This document shows, in pieces, positions 35,255 to 44,260 of a DNA stretch of 64,000 nucleotides (within the stretch, counting starts at the first letter, position 1; each line of letters begins with the position of its first letter). Origin of the DNA: Thermotoga sp. Ku-13t (GTDB taxonomy: Bacteria; Thermotogota; Thermotogae; Thermotogales; DSM-5069); NCBI RefSeq assembly GCF_011057685.1, contig NZ_LNFY01000009.1, positions 181,810 through 245,809 on the forward strand, in the 5' to 3' direction. The notes under the pieces are model-generated. The model worked only from the letters and a program-made list of their open reading frames with translations, had not been told where the DNA came from and made no database searches. A program made the translations under genes and the position numbers.

Positions 35255-36042
35255 CAGGCAGCCTCCCTGCCGAGCGAAGCCTCGTAGGCCGCCTTTTCTT
35301 CAGCGGTGAGGAAGGATTTGAGCTTTTCTTCCAGAATCCTCGGGTTTTCTCCTGCCTGAATGGAGAGCACGCCCTCGAGGATCATCTGTTTCTGTCTCAG
35401 AATCTTTATCGCCCTCCTTCCGAGCTTCTCACCCATAGGTAAGAACACGGCGTTCGAGAGGATCGAACCGTAGAAGGTCGTGACCAGCGCGACAGACATG
35501 TTCGGCCCTATGGTTTCTGGGTTGTTCAAAGTCCTCAACATACCTATCAGACCGATGAGCGTTCCTATCATTCCGTACGCGGGGGCAAAAGATCCTGCCG
35601 AATCCATCATCGCCTTGTTCGCCATGAGGTCTTCTTCTATGAGGTCCATCTCGGCTTCCATCATGCTCTTCAAAAGTTCAGGATCCGTACCATCTATCAC
35701 CAGCTGCAACGCTTTTTTCATGAAAGGATCATCGATCTCGTTCAGGTTCTCTTCCAGGGAGAGCAAGCCTTCCCTTCTCGCCTTCTCCGAAAAAGACACG
35801 AGCGTTCTCACGAGTCCGATGTTGTCGATCTTTGGTTCTTTGAACGTGGACATGATCACACTGAGGATTCTAAAGCTTCTTTCCTTAGGGTGCGAGGCGA
35901 TCGTGGAGGCCAACGCGCCGCCGATCGTTATGAACACGGATGGCAGGTCCACGAAGGCGGATGGAGCAGATTTTCCGATGAATATGCCAAAGAATATCAT
36001 TCCGAAGGCCATCAACACTCCAAGGACCGTCGAAAGATCCAC
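35254..36042 (-). CDS. motA: flagellar motor stator protein MotA
   Basis: MotA forms the ion-conducting stator ring. Four helices are visible at about 5-22, 30-50, 150-172 and 183-203. The segment SFAPAYGMIGTLIGLIGML and the cytoplasmic loop between helices 2 and 3 are typical. The length of 262 residues is normal. It lies directly behind flbD. Confidence 0.94.
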   Translation of the reverse strand: MDLSTVLGVLMAFGMIFFGIFIGKSAPSAFVDLPSVFITIGGALASTIASHPKERSFRILSVIMSTFKEPKIDNIGLVRTLVSFSEKARREGLLSLEENLNEIDDPFMKKALQLVIDGTDPELLKSMMEAEMDLIEEDLMANKAMMDSAGSFAPAYGMIGTLIGLIGMLRTLNNPETIGPNMSVALVTTFYGSILSNAVFLPMGEKLGRRAIKILRQKQMILEGVLSIQAGENPRILEEKLKSFLTAEEKAAYEASLGREAA

Positions 36043-36045
36043 ACC

Positions 36046-36270
36046 TCATCCCTCCCTCTCGTGAGGGATATACCTGAGCAAATCGAGCACCGGATAGGCT
36101 TGCTTTTTGTATTCTATCACTCGGCGGACGACCTCTTCGACGCTTTCTTGCACGATGTATTTTTTGCCGTTGAAGAGCGTTATCGTCGTGTCCGGTAGGG
36201 CTTCAACTGTTTCTATCATCTCGGCGTTGAGCACGAACCTCTGGCCCTTGAGGCGCGTCAGCCAGATCAT
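36046..36270 (-). CDS. flbD: FlbD-family flagellar protein
   Basis: This 74-residue protein matches the small FlbD family (IWLTRLKGQRFVLNAEMIE at the N-terminus; TITLFNGKKYIVQE). It commonly lies between flgE and motA in spirochaetes, Firmicutes and Thermotogae, as here. The function is not well established. The stop is three bases from motA. Confidence 0.9.
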   Translation of the reverse strand: MIWLTRLKGQRFVLNAEMIETVEALPDTTITLFNGKKYIVQESVEEVVRRVIEYKKQAYPVLDLLRYIPHEREG

Positions 36271-36281
36271 CGCGCATCACC

Positions 36282-37952
36282 TTATCTCCTCAGTGCAACG
36301 AGTTCGCCGAGTATGGTGTCGGCGGTGGTTATGACCCTCGCGTTCGCCTGAAATCCCCTCTGAGCGATGATCATCCGTGTGAACTCTTCCGCGAGATCCA
36401 CGTTCGACATCTCGAGCGCGCCAGGGATGAGTGTGCCTCTGCCACCACTTCCCGCGGTCCCTATCTGTGCCAGTCCACTGTTCGCAGACGGTAGATACAG
36501 CGAGTTGCCAACCTCAGTCAATCCCGCAGGGTTGTTGAAGACCGCGAGCGCTATCTGTCCGAGTACATCGGTCAAACCGTTGCTGAAGGTGCCTATTATC
36601 TCACCGTTCTCGTTTATGGCGAAAGATTGCAACATTCCCAGGGCGTTTCCGTTCTGCCAGGTGAACGAAGCGCTGTTGGCGCCGGCGAACTGGGTGAGTG
36701 CTGTAAGATCGAGGTTGATCTTCACAGTGCCATCACCCATGTGTGAGGCGTCGAACTGGATGGTTCTCATTTCGGTGTTGCCGACGGTGAAGTCAGTTCC
36801 ATCCCAGTTGAAACCGTACATGACCGTGATGCGTCCAGAATCGTTGAAGTTGATGATACCACCTGCATAGTCTTCGTTGCTGTTGGCATCGATATAAGTT
36901 ATGGGTTCACCGCTCGCTGTATAAACTCTCCAGATCCACGCGTTGTTCATGCTGTTGAACTTTCCGAGTCTGATGAACTCGATGTACAGAGAATACGGAT
37001 TTCCGAGCGTGTCGTAGACCTGAACTGCGGTCACGTACCTTGGACTGTTGAACTGCGCCGTGACAAAGTTGGAAGGATTGTCGGATTCGTAGAATCTGAT
37101 CTCACCGGCGGTGGGGATGGTGATCTCGGCACCAGTACCAATGCTTGTTATTTCACTTCCTGTTCCTCCGGTTTCTACTGCAGCTTCGACCACCCTTCCA
37201 AACTGGTTGATCACGATGTAACCACTGGCGATCTGGTTGTTGCTTTCATCGTACACCTTCCAGGTGTATCTCTGATTCTCCGCGAACGGATCGTCCTGAG
37301 CTTCGATGTCAACCTCAGTTTTTGAAAAGACAAACCTCACCGTGTGCTGTTTACCCTTGTCGTCCGTGACGGTCATGGAAAAAGGAAGTATTCCAGAAGT
37401 TGAGTTCAAATTACCTTCCATCCTCGCAGCGGTCGTTGCCCTCGCTGGCATGGTCATTCCCGCACTTATGACTATGTCTCCTATTGGCTGGTTCGTGTCG
37501 ACGTAGCGTGAGCCTGTGATCGGATCCTGTATGGCGCGCCAGCCCTGAACCTTCAAGCCTGTAGAGGCATGGATCAGCGTGCCGTTCATGTCCACGTCGA
37601 GCGCTCCGGCGCGCGTGTAGTAATAACCGCGACCATCGCTGAGCACGAAGAACCCATCACCCTGTATCGCGAGATCGAGTTTTCTACCCGTGTTCTGGAA
37701 CGAGCCCTGCGTCATAACCTTGTCCACGGTTGCGAGCTGTGAACCGAGCCCAATCTGTATCGGGTTGGTACCTCCAACGTTGTTCTGTGGGGCGCGTGCG
37801 GCCTTCAGAGTTTGGAGCAAAGCGGTTTGAAAGGTGACGCGCGAACCTTTAAAACCAACAGTGTTGACGTTGGAGATGTTGTTACCGATCACATCCAGTT
37901 CGTACTGGAAGTTTCTCATACCAGAAACGCCACTGAACATCGAGCGCATCAT
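36282..37952 (-). CDS. flgE: flagellar hook protein FlgE
   Basis: FlgE polymerises into the hook. The N-terminal rod/hook signature (GNNISNVNTVGFKGSRVTF, about 24-42) and the C-terminal EMSNVDLAEEFTRMI followed by QRGFQANARVITTAD are intact. The middle (about 150-430) is the variable surface domain. The length of 556 residues is larger than enteric FlgE but usual in this phylum. Confidence 0.95.
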   Translation of the reverse strand: MMRSMFSGVSGMRNFQYELDVIGNNISNVNTVGFKGSRVTFQTALLQTLKAARAPQNNVGGTNPIQIGLGSQLATVDKVMTQGSFQNTGRKLDLAIQGDGFFVLSDGRGYYYTRAGALDVDMNGTLIHASTGLKVQGWRAIQDPITGSRYVDTNQPIGDIVISAGMTMPARATTAARMEGNLNSTSGILPFSMTVTDDKGKQHTVRFVFSKTEVDIEAQDDPFAENQRYTWKVYDESNNQIASGYIVINQFGRVVEAAVETGGTGSEITSIGTGAEITIPTAGEIRFYESDNPSNFVTAQFNSPRYVTAVQVYDTLGNPYSLYIEFIRLGKFNSMNNAWIWRVYTASGEPITYIDANSNEDYAGGIINFNDSGRITVMYGFNWDGTDFTVGNTEMRTIQFDASHMGDGTVKINLDLTALTQFAGANSASFTWQNGNALGMLQSFAINENGEIIGTFSNGLTDVLGQIALAVFNNPAGLTEVGNSLYLPSANSGLAQIGTAGSGGRGTLIPGALEMSNVDLAEEFTRMIIAQRGFQANARVITTADTILGELVALRR

Positions 37953-37958
37953 GGTGAT

Positions 37959-38621
37959 TCATCCCTCCTGTGAAATTTCGATAACGGATGTCAAGGGATA
38001 CTCTCTTCCGCTCACGTACACGAAGATCTGGTTGTTTTTGAATTTGACAGACTCCACAACGCCTGCTTGCACACCGCCTATCGTCACTTCACCGCTCGAG
38101 GTGATCTTGCTCACCGTGTAGGTGTAGGTGCCATCGGCTACGGGGAAGCCTGAATCGTCCTTCGCATCCCACACGTAGGCGTGAACGCCCACATCGAGCA
38201 CGCCGCTCGTAGCTTGCTTAACGAGGTTTCCGTTCGAGTCGTAGATCCTGACAACTACGGGTGCTTTTTCGTCGAGCTCGAACACGATGCTTTCAGCTTG
38301 CTGATTGGACACGATGATCTGGTTCGACTGCACCACGACGTGTTTTCCGATCAGCGAAGCGGCCTGTGCCTGGAGTGCTCCCTGCTGAAGCTTCAAGAAA
38401 TCCTGTATGGACTTGGTCATGTTGGTGATCTGTTCGAGCGTGGAGAACTGGGTGAGCTGTGCGATGAACTCTCTGTTCTCCATGGGTTCCAGAGGGTTCT
38501 GGTTCTTGAGCTGTGTGACGAGTAAAAGCAGGAACGCGTTTTTGTCCAGTTCTTTGCTCGCCGTTCGCTGAGAAGAAACGTAGAAACTGGTGTAAGGATC
38601 AATCGGATTTATCATCTTCAT
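37959..38621 (-). CDS. flgD: flagellar hook assembly protein FlgD
   Basis: FlgD is the hook cap that scaffolds FlgE assembly. The N-terminal FLLLLVTQLKNQNPLEPMENREF segment is diagnostic, and the C-terminal FlgD Ig/Tudor-like part (VRIYDSNGNLV ... YVWDAKDDSGFPVADGTY) follows. 220 residues. Its start lies inside the end of fliK (23-base overlap). Confidence 0.94.
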   Translation of the reverse strand: MKMINPIDPYTSFYVSSQRTASKELDKNAFLLLLVTQLKNQNPLEPMENREFIAQLTQFSTLEQITNMTKSIQDFLKLQQGALQAQAASLIGKHVVVQSNQIIVSNQQAESIVFELDEKAPVVVRIYDSNGNLVKQATSGVLDVGVHAYVWDAKDDSGFPVADGTYTYTVSKITSSGEVTIGGVQAGVVESVKFKNNQIFVYVSGREYPLTSVIEISQEG

Positions 38622-40617
38622 CGCCCTCCCTATGTCTTTGCTGGCGCTGTTGCTGGTCTTCGAACTGCTGATTCTGCTCCTTTTCTTCGCCGGTCTGTTC
38701 CTGTTCGAACCTCGGGTTCATCCTGACTTCGATCTGCTCGACCTTGAAACCTAGACTGGATAGTCTGGAGATCAATTCCTTAGAACTGTTTTCGATGAGT
38801 TCTCTGGCTTCCGGTGTGGAAACTTTCATGAGGATGGTCAATCTGTCCTGCTGTTTGACGAGCTCTATTTCGAGCTTTCCGAGCGATGGTGGTGAAAGCT
38901 GAATTTCGGCCTTCTCCGTGAAAGTGTCTCTGAGCTGTTTGATCGTTTCAACGATGGTTTGAAGATTGTCAGAGCCTTGTTCTCGCTCCACTCTCAGAAC
39001 CACCTGATCGATGCTTTTTTCTTCAACTTTGATGTGCTGAATGGCTGGCTGTTCATGTTCGTAGGCTTTCTTCGCCAGCTTGCTGTTCAGAGCTTCCTTC
39101 AGCTGTTCGGCACTCTCGATCCTTTCGGTTTTCACCTGGAGCGGTTCCTGATCGATCTGTTTGATCTCTTTCGCGATTGTGAGCTTGAAGGTCTCTATCT
39201 TGATCGGCTCTGTGACTTTGATCGTCTCCGGAAGTTCCCGTTTCACGTGCCTGAGCTGGGTCGGTTCGCTGCTCACTTTTTCCACGTAGCGAGAAAGGTT
39301 GTCGACAATCAACCTCACCTGTGTAGCGCTCAGTACTGCCACGGGCTGGGTTTTAGATTGAACGAGTGAGGGACCTGTTTTCGTTGAAGAATCGCTCTTC
39401 ACACCGTTCGATTCGATCTGAACCTGCTGTGCGAAGAGCACGATCCTGTGTCCAGCCGGCTTGATCATTTCTGCTTCTATAGACTCGCTCTCGGGTTTCG
39501 TATCTGAAGTTTTTGGGATGTTCTGTATCGAGGCTTTCTTCAAAAGCTGGTTCTGTTCGGTCTCTTTCTCTCCCTTCAGCTCAATCGGGTGGTTTTTCAC
39601 CTTCAACCGATTCTCTGAAAAGACCGTTGTCAGGTTTTCCTGTCGCGATGATAGTGATTGTGTGAAAAGCTTGGATATCGCTTGTTCATTCGGTGAATTC
39701 ACATGCATGGGGATGTTGAATGAATTTGCCTGAACTTTTGTATCTTCGGCTTGCGTTTGGATCAGCGTGAGGTTTTGCTGCCGGATCGGCGTGTCGTTTT
39801 CAGCCAGAACGCTCTTTCTTACTTGCAACAGATCAACAGCGTGGTGAGTTTCACGAATGGTGAAATTTTGAACGTTTCGATCCGAAGTTTCTTTTTTCTG
39901 CGAAGCAGAGCCAGTCTGGGCAAACTGGAACGCTTCAGCACTGCTCTGGTTCACGGTTGTTCTCTGCATGTTTGAAGTATCGTTACTTGAAAACTGAGAT
40001 GTTTGTTTTTGCACATCGGCCGGCTTCAAAATCTTTGCGTTGTGAACGAGATCACGTTTTAACTGCAAGGCAAACTCGATCCTTTCATTTCGGGAAGACT
40101 CAGGATCGGACAATCTGGCCGAATCGACATTTTCTGAATCCTTTTTCTGTTCCGACGCATTGTGATCGTCGCTCGGTGGCTTTATGGAAGAAACTGTTCC
40201 CATCTGGTTCGATCGGTTCTGCACCGTGGAGACGTTGTCTTTTGAAAGTTGAACAGTGCGGTTTGCTTCGTTCTGGACCGGATCGTTCCTAGCTTTAGCA
40301 GCAGTCTTATCCAGATATTCTTTCGAGCCCTGATCCGTGATTGTTTTGAGAATCAGAGCGTCAGCCTGTTTAGAGATATCTTCTACCGTTACAGAGTTCG
40401 AAGGCTTCACATCGTTCTGTAGAACCGGTGGAGTGGTTTTCTTCGAATCTTCCTGTATCGATCCCTGTGCGTTCAAAGCGTTTTGCAGCGTGAAGAAGCC
40501 TTCGTTCTGCTGGTTCATGATCCTCTGCTGAACAAGTTTCAAAACTTCTGCAAAGGAGATTGAACCTTTCTTGGCGAAATTGTTATTCTCGACAACGATC
40601 TGCATTTGCTCGTTCAC
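38599..40617 (-). CDS. fliK: flagellar hook-length control protein FliK
   Basis: FliK measures hook length and triggers the export switch. The 672-residue protein has a long low-complexity, Q/N/S/K-rich region up to about 540. The conserved hook-length domain follows (AEIQLSPPSLGKLEIELVKQ and LSSLGFKVEQIEVRM). The C-terminus is very Q/E/R-rich. Sequence composition in the middle differs from its neighbours, as is usual for FliK. It lies between the motE-like gene and flgD. Confidence 0.9.
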   Translation of the reverse strand: MNEQMQIVVENNNFAKKGSISFAEVLKLVQQRIMNQQNEGFFTLQNALNAQGSIQEDSKKTTPPVLQNDVKPSNSVTVEDISKQADALILKTITDQGSKEYLDKTAAKARNDPVQNEANRTVQLSKDNVSTVQNRSNQMGTVSSIKPPSDDHNASEQKKDSENVDSARLSDPESSRNERIEFALQLKRDLVHNAKILKPADVQKQTSQFSSNDTSNMQRTTVNQSSAEAFQFAQTGSASQKKETSDRNVQNFTIRETHHAVDLLQVRKSVLAENDTPIRQQNLTLIQTQAEDTKVQANSFNIPMHVNSPNEQAISKLFTQSLSSRQENLTTVFSENRLKVKNHPIELKGEKETEQNQLLKKASIQNIPKTSDTKPESESIEAEMIKPAGHRIVLFAQQVQIESNGVKSDSSTKTGPSLVQSKTQPVAVLSATQVRLIVDNLSRYVEKVSSEPTQLRHVKRELPETIKVTEPIKIETFKLTIAKEIKQIDQEPLQVKTERIESAEQLKEALNSKLAKKAYEHEQPAIQHIKVEEKSIDQVVLRVEREQGSDNLQTIVETIKQLRDTFTEKAEIQLSPPSLGKLEIELVKQQDRLTILMKVSTPEARELIENSSKELISRLSSLGFKVEQIEVRMNPRFEQEQTGEEKEQNQQFEDQQQRQQRHREGDEDDKSD

Positions 40618-40628
40618 AGGTTGGGGTC

Positions 40629-41621
40629 TTATAGGCTCACCCCCCGAGCGACGAGTCTCTGGAACAGCTGCTCGTTGCGATCTTTCAGCTTTTTCATCAG
40701 TTCCTTGATGCGCTCAGGCTGGAGTTTGGAAAACAACACCATCACAGCGTTCTCATCGAGTGATAATGATTCGACCATGTCGAGTATTTCCTCGTCACTC
40801 AGCTGTCTGAGGAACTCGATGGACAGTGTCTGGATCGTGCTCGCTTCGATCAAAGAAGAAAGCTGAGCGTTGATCTGTTTCTGTTTTTCCTCGAGCTGCT
40901 TGTTCAGCTCGGCAAGTCCCTTGCTTATCATCTCAAAGCTGGCAATGTTGTTCATGATTTCGGCAGCTTTGTTCGGGTTCAACTTTCCAAGTTCGGTGAT
41001 CACATCCGCTCGAGTAGTTGCATCGAGCCTTAAAAGTGCCAGAGCGATGGACTCAACGGAGTAACTCTCGCTCGCCAGAACTGGAGCGATCGCTGCAGGA
41101 TCTGCACTCGCGATGGTCTGAGAGACCTTCTCAACGTCTTCGGGAGTTTGCGTCTTTCTCAGTGCAACTTCGAGTTGAAGGTTTTTCTCCTCCCAGGTTC
41201 TTTTCATCTCGAGAACCAGTCTTCTTTCGGCCTCGATATTCTGCCTTTCTTTTTCGAGCTGTTCTCTTTCCTGTTTGAGTTGCTGTAACATCTGCTGCAC
41301 CCTCTCTGTGGTGGCGCTCGCCATCCTTTCGAAATACTGCGAAGGCAGAAGAATCTGCAACGGTTCGTACTTGATGAATCTGTTCACGTAGGGTATCCTC
41401 GAAAGGAGGAAAGAAATATAGCTTCTCCAATCTTCTATCGGTCTTATCCCAAGACCCTGAAGCCTCTGAAATTCGAAAGCGAAATAACCGTACACCAGTA
41501 TGGTGAAGCCTATAATGAGCACTATGGCGAGCGCCTTCAAAAACGCCCGCAGTTTGCCTTTTTTCTTCTCTTTCTCTGGCAGAATCGATCCTCCCAGGAA
41601 ATTCTTCTCTGAACCCTCCAT
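40629..41621 (-). CDS. MotE-like membrane protein heading the flagellar operon
   Basis: The 330-residue protein has an N-terminal membrane helix (about 28-48), a long coiled coil (about 100-160, repeats of E, K, Q and R) and a C-terminal helical domain resembling the MgtE N-terminal/MotE domain (LDATTRADVITELGKLNPNKAAEIM; SLDENAVMVLFSKLQPERIKELM). MotE-type proteins act as chaperones for motor proteins in some bacteria. It is the first gene of the run that contains fliK-flgD-flgE-motAB, with TAGGAG before the ATG. Confidence 0.72.
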   Translation of the reverse strand: MEGSEKNFLGGSILPEKEKKKGKLRAFLKALAIVLIIGFTILVYGYFAFEFQRLQGLGIRPIEDWRSYISFLLSRIPYVNRFIKYEPLQILLPSQYFERMASATTERVQQMLQQLKQEREQLEKERQNIEAERRLVLEMKRTWEEKNLQLEVALRKTQTPEDVEKVSQTIASADPAAIAPVLASESYSVESIALALLRLDATTRADVITELGKLNPNKAAEIMNNIASFEMISKGLAELNKQLEEKQKQINAQLSSLIEASTIQTLSIEFLRQLSDEEILDMVESLSLDENAVMVLFSKLQPERIKELMKKLKDRNEQLFQRLVARGVSL

Positions 41622-41698
41622 CGACTCCTAACACCAGCCTTGACAACGCTGATTCGTGTTTTCTTTCGGTCGCGGAGCGTGGTATGGTATTTAGTGTA

Positions 41699-42601
41699 AT
41701 GAACGTTCGCGGGGTGGTTCTTACGGTCGGCGTGCTCGATCTCGGTTCGAATTCGTTCATACTGCTCGTTCAGGAAGGAGAGCGAACGGTACTCGAAGAA
41801 GTTTACGAAGTGGGGTTGAGATCTGTCGAAGATGAAGAAGAAGCTTTCAGGCTTGCGAGCCGGGTAATATCTCAGATCAAAACGAGGTTTTCTGATGTTC
41901 CTCTCTACGCTTTCGGAACGGCCGTGTTTCGCGAAAGGCCTGCGCTGTTCGAAAAGATCCTCAGAGCGTTCGATCTCAACGGGCAGATCTTGCCTGAAGA
42001 GGACGAGGCTTATTTCACATACATGAGCGTGGATCCGAGTTTCGAGAAGGACATCACGGTGTTCGACCTCGGTGGGGGAAGTTTGGAGATCGTCAGGAAG
42101 GATTGGTTCGTGAGTCTTCCGCTGGGAACACACGTTCTGAACCGTTTGTTTAATCTTTCATTGCCGGACGTTCCCCAGTTCTACGAGGCGGTGAAACACG
42201 TTGAGAGCAGGCTGCCAGATTTCGAAAACCCCGTTGGCATAGGAGGTTCCTTCGTTGCGATCGCCGCACTGAAAAACGGCGCGTGGGATCTGAAAACGCT
42301 CGATGGGATCGTCCTGAACCAGGCCGATGTTGAATCTGTCTTCGAGCGACTGAAAGGTAACACACTGGAGCAGGTCAGAGACTGGAAAGTGATCCCCACA
42401 GGGAGAGAAAGGACGATCGTGGCAGGATGTGCTGTGGCGCTGGCAATAACAAAGCGTGAACCAATGGTTGTGTCGGCGAAAGGTTTCAGGCACACGCTAG
42501 CGAGGATGCTGGAAAGAGGAGGGATCGAAAGACCCTGGCGTGCCCGGGGAGATTTGAACTCCCGACCTCCAGATCCGCAGTCTGGCGCTCTATCCAGCTG
42601 A
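41699..42601 (+). CDS. Ppx/GppA-like phosphatase running into tRNA-Arg
   Basis: The protein has an actin-like ATPase fold of the exopolyphosphatase/pppGpp phosphohydrolase family: VLDLGSNSFILLV near the N-terminus, FGTAVFRE, and FDLGGGSLEIV. The start is uncertain: the ATG at 41699 lacks a ribosome site, and the GTG at 41732 has GGGGTGG 14 bases upstream. The last 22 codons are antisense to tRNA-Arg, and the family part ends near GFRHTLARML, so the final residues are tRNA-derived. About 300 residues; substrate unproven. Confidence 0.75.
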   Translation: MNVRGVVLTVGVLDLGSNSFILLVQEGERTVLEEVYEVGLRSVEDEEEAFRLASRVISQIKTRFSDVPLYAFGTAVFRERPALFEKILRAFDLNGQILPEEDEAYFTYMSVDPSFEKDITVFDLGGGSLEIVRKDWFVSLPLGTHVLNRLFNLSLPDVPQFYEAVKHVESRLPDFENPVGIGGSFVAIAALKNGAWDLKTLDGIVLNQADVESVFERLKGNTLEQVRDWKVIPTGRERTIVAGCAVALAITKREPMVVSAKGFRHTLARMLERGGIERPWRARGDLNSRPPDPQSGALSS

Positions 42602-42612
42602 GCTACGGGCAC
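42536..42612 (-). tRNA. tRNA-Arg, anticodon GCG
   Basis: On the minus strand the acceptor arms GTGCCCG/CGGGCAC, D-arm, anticodon stem CCAGA/TCTGG and T-arm CGGGAGTTCAAATCTCCC fold correctly, with CCA encoded. The loop CTGCGGA gives anticodon GCG, reading CGC/CGU without the usual A34-to-inosine ACG form. It follows tRNA-Ser(GCT) by four bases and overlaps the 3' end of the Ppx-like ORF on the plus strand. Confidence 0.96.
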
Positions 42613-42616
42613 GCAC

Positions 42617-42709
<93 letters not shown>

Positions 42710-42721
42710 AAGCCAACTCTC

Positions 42722-42749
42722 ATTATAATATAACTTCAAGAAATTGCAA
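42722..42749 (-). promoter_or_regulatory. promoter of the tRNA-Ser/tRNA-Arg unit
   Basis: TTGCAA and a perfect TATAAT are separated by 16 bases on the minus strand, 13 bases before the tRNA-Ser 5' end. Confidence 0.75.
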
Positions 42750-42770
42750 GTGAAGAACTCCATCTTCCTT

Positions 42771-44174
42771 TCATTTTGCTGAATAATGTTCCTTCATTTG
42801 CTTGTTGAACGGCAGGTTCATTATCTCATCGAGTACCATCTGCACCTGTTGGTAGGACCTGGTTCTGACGTCCCTCAACAGGATTTCTTCGAGCACTCTC
42901 CTGTCGCCAGAGATGAATGCCTCCAGTGCCCATTCCATTTTCAGAACCCTCGGGAGTAAATAGAACTTCAGTATCCTTTCAGTCAATGGTGGATCGATTT
43001 TTTCAGGATGGATTCCATTCTCATCGACGATCACGGGAACTTCCACCACAACGTCATCTGCCAGGTAGGGGATTGTACCTCTGTTCTCAACGTTCAGAAC
43101 GAGCCGCGTTTTTTCACCGTTCACGATGGCGTTGATGAACGGAACGTGTTGTTCGACGCTTTCACCTCTGATAGGGAATATTTCCGGCCATACTCGAGTC
43201 AAACATATCGAAGGGTCGTCCTCCACCTGCTTTGCGAGCTCAATCAGTTTTCTTCTGGTTTCTCTCAGCTGTTCGTAGAACCTGGGCCTCTCGATTTCGT
43301 TGTCTATACTGCCGTGCTCGCCGTACCATCTTCTCTTCGTCTCCAGATCGAAATGGTATTTCCACCCACCCGATCTGACCGTATCGCCGATGGGGTACAT
43401 GCCGTAGAATCTGTACATGTCTATCGCCGCAGGAGAAAAGTCCAGGTCCCAGGGGCTTTTCGATTTCCAGCTCTTCGCGTTCTTCTCGATCCACTCGTCC
43501 AGGATAGGATAGGCGTCTTTTCCGTCGTATCTGAACCTGTTCAGGAATATCGCGTGGTTCACTCCTGCGACCTGCCAGTCGAGTCTGTCGATGTCGAGTC
43601 CAATCGTTCTGGCGATGTTGAACACGTGTGCGTATCCGTGGCACAGGCCAACGATCCTGACTCTGGTCTGTCGTTTAACGAGTTGCGTTATTTCAAAAAC
43701 CGGGTTCGAAGTTTGAAGCAGCCACGCATCCGGTGCGACTCGTTCGACAGTCTTAGCTATTTCCAGGTTCATCTTCAAGTGGTTGTAGTTCGAGAGCGTG
43801 TAATAATCCGAGACCATGTTCAGCCCGTCGTTGTCTATGCCCCTGTAATAGCCATGTTTTTCTCCGATTTGCCTCACAATCTCGTACTGAACGTAACCAT
43901 CTTCGTGCCCTTTGGCCCGCGCGAGCGCCGTGTTTATCACAAATTGTGCTCCTTCGAGTGCACGTTCGAGATCACCGGCGCTTTCCACCTCGAACTCCGC
44001 GCCGAGTTCGTCTAAATACTTTCTCACAAGAATATGCGTGGCTTTCAGTCTTTCTTCATCTATGTCCATTAGAATCAGCTTTGAGCCGTAAAGTTTTTTC
44101 TGGGTGGCGAGATCCCCAACCAGTTTTATGGTGTACCGAACACTTCCAGCACCGACAAAAACGATCTTCAGCAT
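42771..44174 (-). CDS. GH4 NAD-dependent glycosidase, Agu4B-like (alpha-glucuronidase type)
   Basis: GH4 enzymes use NAD and Mn2+ to cleave glycosides by a redox mechanism. The N-terminal dinucleotide fold (IVFVGAGSVRYTIKL), TSNPVFEITQLV, the metal-ligand motif CHGY (CHGx class) and GVNHAIFLNRFRY are visible, with GIDNEIERPRF further on. By recall the sequence is closest to the Thermotoga Agu4B-type protein, so alpha-glucuronidase activity is likelier than alpha-glucosidase. 467 residues. A GGGGGAACGAGTA site precedes the ATG. Confidence 0.88.
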   Translation of the reverse strand: MLKIVFVGAGSVRYTIKLVGDLATQKKLYGSKLILMDIDEERLKATHILVRKYLDELGAEFEVESAGDLERALEGAQFVINTALARAKGHEDGYVQYEIVRQIGEKHGYYRGIDNDGLNMVSDYYTLSNYNHLKMNLEIAKTVERVAPDAWLLQTSNPVFEITQLVKRQTRVRIVGLCHGYAHVFNIARTIGLDIDRLDWQVAGVNHAIFLNRFRYDGKDAYPILDEWIEKNAKSWKSKSPWDLDFSPAAIDMYRFYGMYPIGDTVRSGGWKYHFDLETKRRWYGEHGSIDNEIERPRFYEQLRETRRKLIELAKQVEDDPSICLTRVWPEIFPIRGESVEQHVPFINAIVNGEKTRLVLNVENRGTIPYLADDVVVEVPVIVDENGIHPEKIDPPLTERILKFYLLPRVLKMEWALEAFISGDRRVLEEILLRDVRTRSYQQVQMVLDEIMNLPFNKQMKEHYSAK

Positions 44175-44212
44175 TACTCGTTCCCCCAGAAGATGGTTTC
44201 ATCACGGTAGGC

Positions 44213-44221
44213 ATTTTAACA
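44213..44221 (-). promoter_or_regulatory. extended -10 promoter of the GH4 gene
   Basis: TGT TAAAAT on the minus strand is an extended -10 about 40 bases before the GH4 ATG. No clear -35. Confidence 0.45.
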
Positions 44222-44260
44222 TGTGGAACGTCTTCAATTTCACGAAGAGGTGAGAGAAGT

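Noticed and set aside
41640-41645. Perfect TTGACA upstream of the Ppx-like gene
   Set aside because: No -10 element lies at a workable distance on the plus strand, so it was not called a promoter.
43008-44015. 335-codon open frame on the plus strand
   Set aside because: Antisense to the intact GH4 gene; no start signal and no recognisable domain.
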